40,414 nucleotides of DNA from Planctomycetaceae bacterium (GTDB lineage: Bacteria > Planctomycetota > Planctomycetia > Planctomycetales > Planctomycetaceae), in the NCBI GenBank assembly GCA_021732785.1, contig JAKFUG010000088.1, positions 1-40,414 on the forward strand. Direction: 5' to 3'. Of the stretch, positions 34,670 through 40,414 are shown piece by piece. Each line of letters begins with the position of its first letter. Positions within the stretch are counted from its first letter, which is position 1. The position numbers were made by a program, and so were the translations under genes. The notes below the pieces were generated by a model. It ran no database searches. It was not told where the DNA came from and saw only the letters and a program-made list of their open reading frames with translations.

Positions 34670-35782
34670 ATGGGGGGAATGATGACCAACGGTTGTCCGG
34701 ACAAATTGACCTACCTTCCCCGGTTGCCGCGGGACAAATCCCCTGGCATCGGCTGCATTGGGGCTGGGTTCATCATGGCCGATTGTCACCTCGTGGCCTA
34801 CCGGCAGGCGGGGTTTCGACCGGTGGCGATTGCGTCGAAGAACCCCGATAACGCCGCCGCGGTCGCCCAGCGGCATGCGATTCCGCAGAGTTATGCCGAC
34901 TATCGCCAACTGCTTGAAGACCGAGACGTATCGGTCGTGGACATCGCGGTGCCGCCCGATTTGCAACTCGGCGTCGTGCGGGAGGTCGTGCAGCACGCCG
35001 ATCACATTCGGGGGATTCTGGCACAGAAACCGTTGGGGATGAATCTCACCGAGGCGCGGGAGATCGTGCGGTTGTGTCGTGACGCCGGGGTGCGGCTGGT
35101 CGTCAATCAGAATATGCGGTATGACCAGTCGGTCCGTGCAGCGAAGTCGTTGCTGTCACAGGGGCTGCTTGGCGATCCCGTCTTCGCGACCATCGACATG
35201 CGGGCGATTCCCCACTGGATGCCCTGGCAGCAGCGTCTCGGCTGGGTCACGCTGCGGATCATGAGCATCCATCATCTCGACACGTTCCGCTTCTGGTTCG
35301 GCGACCCGGAACGGATCTTTGCCAGCGTGCGACCTGACCCGCGGACCAAGTTTTCGCACGAAGACGGTATCTGTCTCTACATTCTGGAATATGCGTCGGG
35401 CCTGCGAGTATCGAGTTGGGATGACGTGTGGACCGGCCCGGCGAAAGAAGGATCAGCGGGCGACATCGGTATCAATTGGCGGATCGAAGGAACCGATGGT
35501 CTCGCGCGGGGCACCATCGGCTGGCCGAAGTATCCCGAACCGACACCGAGCACCCTCGACTACACCACCACGCGGCATCCGGGGCAGTGGTTTCAGCCGC
35601 GTTGGAACGAAGTCTGGTTCCCGGACGCGTTCGTCGGCCCGATGGCGGAACTGCTGTGTGCCCTCGAAGAGAATACTCCCGCGAACCTCGACGGCGAAGA
35701 TAATCTGAAGACGATGGCCCTCGTCGAAGCCTGTTATGTCAGTGTCCGCGAACACCGGGCCGTGAACCCCGCCGAGTTGTAA
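34670..35782 (+). CDS. Gfo/Idh/MocA-family oxidoreductase
   Basis: This gene encodes 370 residues. The NAD(P)-binding motif is [16 protein letters not shown] (about residues 28-43). The family's EKP catalytic motif appears as AQKPLGMN (Gln instead of Glu, Lys kept), and [17 protein letters not shown] follows as the usual substrate-side region. These enzymes oxidise or reduce sugars and related alcohols. The substrate is unknown. GGGGG lies eight bases before ATG 34670; ATGs at 34679 and 34682 are possible alternatives. It is followed by the repeat at 35795-35923. Confidence 0.88.
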   Translation: MGGMMTNGCPDKLTYLPRLPRDKSPGIGCIGAGFIMADCHLVAYRQAGFRPVAIASKNPDNAAAVAQRHAIPQSYADYRQLLEDRDVSVVDIAVPPDLQLGVVREVVQHADHIRGILAQKPLGMNLTEAREIVRLCRDAGVRLVVNQNMRYDQSVRAAKSLLSQGLLGDPVFATIDMRAIPHWMPWQQRLGWVTLRIMSIHHLDTFRFWFGDPERIFASVRPDPRTKFSHEDGICLYILEYASGLRVSSWDDVWTGPAKEGSAGDIGINWRIEGTDGLARGTIGWPKYPEPTPSTLDYTTTRHPGQWFQPRWNEVWFPDAFVGPMAELLCALEENTPANLDGEDNLKTMALVEACYVSVREHRAVNPAEL

Positions 35783-35794
35783 ACCGGAGCGCTC

Positions 35795-35923
35795 ACTCGT
35801 TCCCACGCTCTGCGTGGGAACGCACGGTCGGGACGCTCCGCGTCCTCTGCGTCTCTCGCGATATTGACAGGCGACGCAGAGCGTCGCGGCCCGGCATTCC
35901 CACGCGGAGCGTGGGAATGAGTT
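35795..35923. repeat. GTTCCCACGCTCTGCGTGGG repeat (copy 2)
   Basis: The sequence has the same double-palindrome plan as 30831-30953: ends ACTCGTTCCCACGCTCTGCG and complement, and a centre built on GACGCTCCGCGTC / GCGACGCAGAGCG. It directly precedes the membrane-protein pair and explains the false upstream start of that frame. Confidence 0.88.
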
Positions 35924-36019
35924 TTGTTGATCCCAACTCCTGATGCCGCCAAACTTGACACCCGCCGCGGTTCGCCCCACCGTGAGTGGTTTTCCACATT
36001 CGATCCAGGAGAACCAGAC

Positions 36020-37741
36020 GTGGGGGACGGCACCGCGGTGTTGGCGACGGCGTTGCTGTTGCTGCTCTTCTCTCCATTGCTGGGAGTCGCCGCGCTGTTG
36101 GTGATGCGTCGCGCCGCATTGCCGTCGTTGCGGCAGTTCATGCTGACGAATCTGTTCCTCACGGCGATCGCGGCCACGGTTGTGCTGGGGCTCACCCTCT
36201 TTGTCGAACGGGCGGCCGAACACCCGTGGGAACAGACTTCCCTGCGGGTGGCCGTGGTGACATACCCCGGCGTCACACCCGCCGCGCGGCCGTGGTGGAC
36301 GCTCACATTATCGATCACCGTCGATCCCTTGAACCGGGGACCGTTGTGCTGGCTCGCATGGGGAGCCTTCGCGGCGGGGATGATGACCACCGGTCGCGCC
36401 CCGGAATCCGCGGGGCGGTATGCGTGGCTGCTGGGTCTGGAATGGACTTGGTTGTGGACGTATGCCGCGGGTGACGGCGTGGTCTTCATCGCCGCCTGCG
36501 TGTTGTCCGGACTGTGTGTCGCCATGCTCACCGCGCTGTGGGGGCGTGAAGACCGGCGTCCTGCCGCGGCCCGGTTATGGCAATGGTGGCTGGTCGCCGA
36601 TGGTCTGACGTTGCTCGGATTACTCGGCCTGGCCAATGCCGCGGTCTGGTCGCAACAGCATCTGACGACGACGTTGCCAACCTTGTCGATGACGTGGGAA
36701 ACGCTCGCGCACGTGTTGCCGCGGACGGCGATGCACAATCAATCGGCGGCGCAATTCTGGACCGCGGGGGCCGGTTGGTGGCTGTTGCCGCTGGTGGCCG
36801 CGGTCGCGATTCGCAGCGGTTTGCCCCCGTTTCATTCCGCCGCCGTCCGTTGGTGGGGACAAGTCTCGGGGCCGGTCGGAATCATGACCGTCATCGGCAG
36901 TCTGCCGTGGGGACTGTTCGTGTGGATGCGGGTCATCGGACCGACGTTCGTTGTGGAACTCCGTGAGCACAGTGCGTTCTTCGCCGGGTGGGGTGCCCTG
37001 GCCACACTCGGTGCGGGGATGTTGTGCCTCGCGCAGACCGATGTCCGGCGATTCGCGGCGTATTTCTCATTGACGGGGCTGGGTCTATCGTGGTTCACGC
37101 TCAGCAGCGGACAACCGGGAACGGCCGCGGCAGCGTGGGATGCCGGGGTCAGTTTCGCGCTGGGAAGTGCGGCGTTACTCGGATTGATCTGTGCGATGGA
37201 CGAACGCCAACCGGCAAGCCGCACCACCGGTTGGGGCGAGTTATGGACCGCGGCACCGAAATGGAGTGCGGCTCTGTTGTTGACCATCGGCGGCCTCATC
37301 GGCTTCCCCGCGGCCACGCGCTGGCGAACCGATAGGCTGACGGCGTGGAGTCTCGCCGGAGCACGACCGGGACCGTTTTTCGTCGCGCTGCTGGGATGGT
37401 TCATCGCCGGTTGGGCCGCCGTGTGGATGATGCAGCGCTGGTTGTGGGGAACCATTCCGAGGACTGTCATCGAAACAGAGCGTTCGCACTTGAACGAACC
37501 GTCATCACGCGATGTGTTAAACACCGTGGATGACCTGCGCGTGAGTGAGACGATGGCAATGGTCGTGCTGCTCATTCTGTTGGGACTGGTGTCGTCCGGT
37601 GGGATGACGGCGGCACTCAACACTGACGCAGCACGGAGCGCGAGCGACGGCCGTCAACGTGCGGGTGCTGCGAATGATCATGGCAGGGCACCCGGCGCTG
37701 GCGCTTCGGGCTCGTGTTGGTGCGGGGGCATCCCGTCATGA
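36020..37741 (+). CDS. Polytopic membrane protein distantly like complex-I antiporter subunits
   Basis: This gene encodes 573 residues from GTG 36020, with AGGAG (36007-36011) upstream. About 14 hydrophobic segments are seen. The segment RSGLPPFHSAAVRWWGQVSG with PVGIMTVIGSLPWGLFVWMR recalls the K-x-P-x-x-P-x-H-x-W-LP and APTP region of NuoM/MrpD-type proteins. LAQTDVRRFAAYFSLTGLGL recalls the RQTDLKRLIAYSSVSHMG motif, but the family's WLP and the following HG.. His are missing. A proton-pumping role is therefore uncertain. The last 45 residues are a non-membrane tail derived from a repeat. The gene overlaps the next by ATGA. Confidence 0.6.
   Translation: MGDGTAVLATALLLLLFSPLLGVAALLVMRRAALPSLRQFMLTNLFLTAIAATVVLGLTLFVERAAEHPWEQTSLRVAVVTYPGVTPAARPWWTLTLSITVDPLNRGPLCWLAWGAFAAGMMTTGRAPESAGRYAWLLGLEWTWLWTYAAGDGVVFIAACVLSGLCVAMLTALWGREDRRPAAARLWQWWLVADGLTLLGLLGLANAAVWSQQHLTTTLPTLSMTWETLAHVLPRTAMHNQSAAQFWTAGAGWWLLPLVAAVAIRSGLPPFHSAAVRWWGQVSGPVGIMTVIGSLPWGLFVWMRVIGPTFVVELREHSAFFAGWGALATLGAGMLCLAQTDVRRFAAYFSLTGLGLSWFTLSSGQPGTAAAAWDAGVSFALGSAALLGLICAMDERQPASRTTGWGELWTAAPKWSAALLLTIGGLIGFPAATRWRTDRLTAWSLAGARPGPFFVALLGWFIAGWAAVWMMQRWLWGTIPRTVIETERSHLNEPSSRDVLNTVDDLRVSETMAMVVLLILLGLVSSGGMTAALNTDAARSASDGRQRAGAANDHGRAPGAGASGSCWCGGIPS
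37691..37716. repeat. Repeat half inside the C-terminal tail of the antiporter-like gene
   Basis: CCCGGCGCTGGCGCTTCGGG with CTCGTG resembles the arm of the palindrome at 34061-34119. It is translated into the tail APGAGASGSCW of the upstream protein. Confidence 0.5.
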
Positions 37742-39195
37742 TGCTCTCCGGTGGGACATGGGCCTTGCTGGTTCTCGGGGTGTTGTTCACGCAACGGTGG
37801 ACCTTCCTGCGTCGCCTCAACGACGTTGTGGGCCCCGCGGTGATCGGACTCGCGCTGCTTGCGGAAGTCGGCAGGCACATCGTTGCCGAGGAAACATCTC
37901 CCCACGCGCGGTTCACGGCGGCGCTGGCGTTGTGCGGGTTCATCGCCTGGGCAGTGACGTTGCGGCATCAACCCGGCTTGCGGCATTGGGGAGGCGTCGC
38001 GTGGGCGCTCGGCGGGATGCTCGCGCTCGGACAATCGCACGATCTGTTGCTGCTCGGTCTGGCATGGGAAATCGTCCGGCATGGCGTTCGTATGACGGCG
38101 ATCGAGCACCCGAGGGATCACCAAGCGAATTCGCAATGGCTGTTGTCCCTCGGCTGGTGGACTGCCATCGCAGGGCTGTTACTCTTTGGCGGCACGACCG
38201 ATCTTGATGCCTTGATACGTCTGGCCCGGCAACTTTACACGCCGATGAATCAAGCGGAACCGTTAGGGCGAGCCTCGTTGCTGCTGGTGGGCGCGATGGC
38301 GTTGTTGATCGTCACCGTCTGCGGGGCGATGCTTCTTCCCACACCGGCGGAACACCGGGATGATGCCGAGCCGCGCCAGATCGCCGCGTGTGGACGGCTT
38401 CACCTGCAATGGGCCGCCGGTCTGGTGTTGGCCGCGGTCTTTCAAACCGGCTGCCCCGGCGTGACCGGGCCGATCACCGTATTGATGACCGTGATGATCA
38501 TCGCCACTTGGACGATGGCCGTGATGACCCTCGGCCGCACGCAACGCTGGTGCGAACTCGCCGACGCCGCGGTTCGGTTTCAGGGCGGGGCGATCCTGTT
38601 CGTCACCTGGTTGCTGCTGGCTCAAATACCAAACCCCACAGTGATGCAGGGGACACTGCTTTCTTCCGCGCCGATCAGTTTCGTGTGGGGACAGGAACTG
38701 TTACACGGCGCTGTCGCCATCACCGCGCTGCTGGCGGCATTGTCGTGGCGCAGTGATCACGGTCTTTCGACCGACTTCATCGAAGCCTCACGCGGCGCGG
38801 CGACGACCTCCCCCTGGCAAACGCTCTGGTTATTACTTCCGCTCGCCAGCTTAATCGGCTTTCCCGGCTTGTGGGGCGGTTGGACACGACTCGCAACGGG
38901 TGCCGCGGTGTTGAGCGTGCAATCCATGCGTGAAGATGAACTCGCCATTCCGATTGGCAGCATCATCGTGGTTGCTGCCGCGGGGTTGTTCGTTGTCGGC
39001 TTTCTCATCCGCGGGACCATTCACATCGTCTCGGTGCTATGCTGGGAACCGCTCATCGGCCGTCCGCGTCCCCCCGGCAACGGCTGGCCGCAAATCATCG
39101 CGGCAACGGTCTCGTTCGGGCTGCTCATCACCGGTTGTTGTCCCGCGATTGCCACCATGATGTGGCAATGGTTCGTGTTTTCTTCGGTCGAATAA
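37738..39195 (+). CDS. Second polytopic membrane protein of the antiporter-like pair
   Basis: This gene encodes 485 residues from ATG 37738. It has about 12 hydrophobic segments and few conserved motifs. LLPLASLIGFPGLWGGWTRL and WALGGMLALGQSHDLLLLGLAWEIVRH loosely recall NuoN/NuoL helices. It overlaps the preceding stop as ATGA, so the two proteins are translationally coupled and probably form one complex. No quinone or NAD subunit genes are nearby. No family was recognised with confidence. The terminator at 39191-39225 lies after it on the opposite strand. Confidence 0.55.
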   Translation: MMLSGGTWALLVLGVLFTQRWTFLRRLNDVVGPAVIGLALLAEVGRHIVAEETSPHARFTAALALCGFIAWAVTLRHQPGLRHWGGVAWALGGMLALGQSHDLLLLGLAWEIVRHGVRMTAIEHPRDHQANSQWLLSLGWWTAIAGLLLFGGTTDLDALIRLARQLYTPMNQAEPLGRASLLLVGAMALLIVTVCGAMLLPTPAEHRDDAEPRQIAACGRLHLQWAAGLVLAAVFQTGCPGVTGPITVLMTVMIIATWTMAVMTLGRTQRWCELADAAVRFQGGAILFVTWLLLAQIPNPTVMQGTLLSSAPISFVWGQELLHGAVAITALLAALSWRSDHGLSTDFIEASRGAATTSPWQTLWLLLPLASLIGFPGLWGGWTRLATGAAVLSVQSMREDELAIPIGSIIVVAAAGLFVVGFLIRGTIHIVSVLCWEPLIGRPRPPGNGWPQIIAATVSFGLLITGCCPAIATMMWQWFVFSSVE

Positions 39196-39225
39196 AACAG
39201 CCCAGGGAACGCATTCCCTGGGCTG
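39191..39225 (-). terminator. Terminator of the DUF1111 cytochrome gene
   Basis: A perfect 12-bp stem CAGCCCAGGGAA (39198-39209) with its complement (39214-39225) has loop CGCA. On the minus strand it runs into TTTTATT (39191-39197). It belongs to the GCCCAGGGA hairpin set also seen at 17764 and 19323. Confidence 0.75.
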
Positions 39226-39251
39226 CATCGGACATCAACTCTGCGAGACAT

Positions 39252-40414
39252 TTACAACGATTTGAGGAACGCCATCAGGGCGGCTTTGTCGGTGGAACTG
39301 AGGCCGCGGAATTTATCGCTGGCGGTTTGTCCCTGGCCGCGGTGCATCTGAATGGCATCTTCAATCGTCGTGGCCCGGCCATCGTGCAGCAGAACATTTT
39401 GCGTCCGCAATCCCCACAACGGAGCGGTACGCATTTCGGTCCCGCGAGCGGTTCCCTGTTCGATTCCGTCCCCCAGCGGCCCCATGTCGTGGATGAGGAA
39501 ATCGGAGTAGGGTGCGAACGTCTTCATGCTGAGGGCCGGTGAAGGATTGCTGCCGGTCATCAGGCTCGTGGCATGACAATTCGCACAGCCGATTTTCGAA
39601 AAGACCGTTTCGCCCGCTTGTACGGTGGGATTGATCGGCCCGCGTGGCGGTGGCGCGAGGAATCGCATGAAATCGGCGAACGCGACCACGCCATCCAGGT
39701 CCGGTTCATTCGGGCTGGGAACCGGGTTGTGTGCCAGCAGGGCCGTGTTCCCCTGGGGTGGATTTTCTTCGTCGATCAACCGGCCGTCTTTGTCACGCTT
39801 CCAACCTTTGCTGGTGATGCCCATTTCTTCCTTGTACGCATCGCCCGAGAAGTTCACGAGATTCGGATTCGCGGCCTTCCAGCCAAATTTCCCGGCGACG
39901 GTCAGCCCCGTCAGCAAATCTTGCGTCTTGTTCACACGACCGGCGGTGGATGGCGTCAGCGTCGCTTGCTGGGCCGCGAGCGCAAAGAGAACGCTATCGG
40001 GCACCGCATCCACCAGACCGTAACCAAAGAGCGGGGTCGTGCGCCGACGGGCCACAATCGTCGCTTCGGGCGGAACCCTTTCCGGGGGGATGACCGTTCC
40101 ATCGGGGGTCTTGATTCCCTTCCCCTGCAACACCGGTCCGCCGAGACGAATGAGGGGATTGAACTTGCCTCCGGTCAATGTTCCGAAGCGCGTGGCGAAG
40201 ATGGTCGTGTCACCACCGCCAATGCCTTGCTGACGATGGCATGCCGCGCAGTTGTCGGCGTTGAAGACGAGCCCCAATCCGTCCGCAACGACTTCCGGTG
40301 TGGCAAAGCCCGTCCGACCGGCATTGAAGCGGCTTAACTCGGCCGCCGTCAGTCCCGGCAGCGGAGCACCAAAGCCACTGGTGGGCGCGGGAGGAATCAC
40401 CGGCGGCGGAGGGG
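39252..40414 (-). CDS. DUF1111 di-haem cytochrome (thiol oxidoreductase type), 5' end outside window
   Basis: The frame is open from the window edge, so the start lies beyond 40414. The GTG at 40400 is unlikely to be the start because the reading continues upstream as a proline run. At least 387 residues are present. CAACHRQQGIGGG and CANCHATSLM are the two CxxCH haem c sites, and LHDGRATTIEDAIQMH is characteristic of the family. DUF1111 proteins are exported di-haem cytochromes related to MauG/peroxidases. Their reaction in planctomycetes is uncertain. The usual imelysin-type partner is not visible here. The stop lies about 26 bases after the terminator. Confidence 0.9.
   Translation of the reverse strand, partial: PPPPVIPPAPTSGFGAPLPGLTAAELSRFNAGRTGFATPEVVADGLGLVFNADNCAACHRQQGIGGGDTTIFATRFGTLTGGKFNPLIRLGGPVLQGKGIKTPDGTVIPPERVPPEATIVARRRTTPLFGYGLVDAVPDSVLFALAAQQATLTPSTAGRVNKTQDLLTGLTVAGKFGWKAANPNLVNFSGDAYKEEMGITSKGWKRDKDGRLIDEENPPQGNTALLAHNPVPSPNEPDLDGVVAFADFMRFLAPPPRGPINPTVQAGETVFSKIGCANCHATSLMTGSNPSPALSMKTFAPYSDFLIHDMGPLGDGIEQGTARGTEMRTAPLWGLRTQNVLLHDGRATTIEDAIQMHRGQGQTASDKFRGLSSTDKAALMAFLKSL

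Noticed and set aside
35734-36738. A 334-codon minus-strand frame.
   Set aside because: Much of it lies opposite the membrane-protein gene and the 35795-35923 repeat. It has no recognisable motif.

Overview
The window is a gene-dense, GC-rich stretch of chromosome that looks planctomycetal, probably Planctomycetales. This assignment rests on protein types seen together here: a DUF1501 protein, a DUF1111 di-haem cytochrome, a DUF1570 metallopeptidase, secreted PQQ- and NHL-type propellers, a secreted HEAT-repeat protein, a PSP1 protein, and many short palindromic intergenic repeats. The exact genus cannot be read from the sequence.

Layout. Positions 1-6 kb hold the tail of an ISAs1-type transposase, two secreted proteins on the minus strand (a Gly/Ala-rich one and a PQQ propeller), and a plus-strand pair made of a HEAT protein and RibD. 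At 6-14 kb are a zinc-ribbon membrane protein, a DUF1570 metallopeptidase, PSP1 and a helical partner, a methyltransferase, a very large secreted protein and a TIM-barrel isomerase. At 14.3-16 kb a 309-bp inverted-repeat-bounded unit carries a small antitoxin-like gene and is interrupted by a complete, fresh-looking IS3-family element (31-bp perfect inverted repeats, CCTC target duplication). At 16-25 kb are GlpD, a DegT-type sugar aminotransferase with a structured leader, a fatty-acid desaturase, a DUF1501 protein, a cytochrome P450 and the GTPase Obg. At 25-31 kb are a membrane-anchored unknown, a CpaB-like SAF protein, a RedB-like thioredoxin-fold protein coupled to a hybrid histidine kinase, and a carbon-nitrogen hydrolase. 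At 31-34.5 kb are QueC and QueE of the 7-deazaguanine pathway, a secreted NHL propeller, and rpsU with its own promoter and leader hairpin. At 34.6-40.4 kb are a Gfo/Idh/MocA oxidoreductase, two overlapping polytopic proteins distantly like complex-I antiporter subunits, and a DUF1111 cytochrome that runs off the window.

Genes that probably work together, judged from overlap or spacing, are HEAT-ribD (ATGA overlap), PSP1 with the 8532 gene (30 bp apart), redB-like with the kinase (ATGA overlap), queC-queE, and the two antiporter-like genes (ATGA overlap). Most other genes stand alone between convergent or divergent neighbours.

The most unusual features are the abundance of palindromic repeats from several families, three of which supply the stop codon of a neighbouring gene; the IS insertion exactly at a stop codon inside an inverted-repeat cassette; the three-hairpin leader of the aminotransferase gene; the rpsU leader hairpin followed by a T run; and the degenerate antiporter-like pair. 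I found no tRNA, rRNA or CRISPR array.
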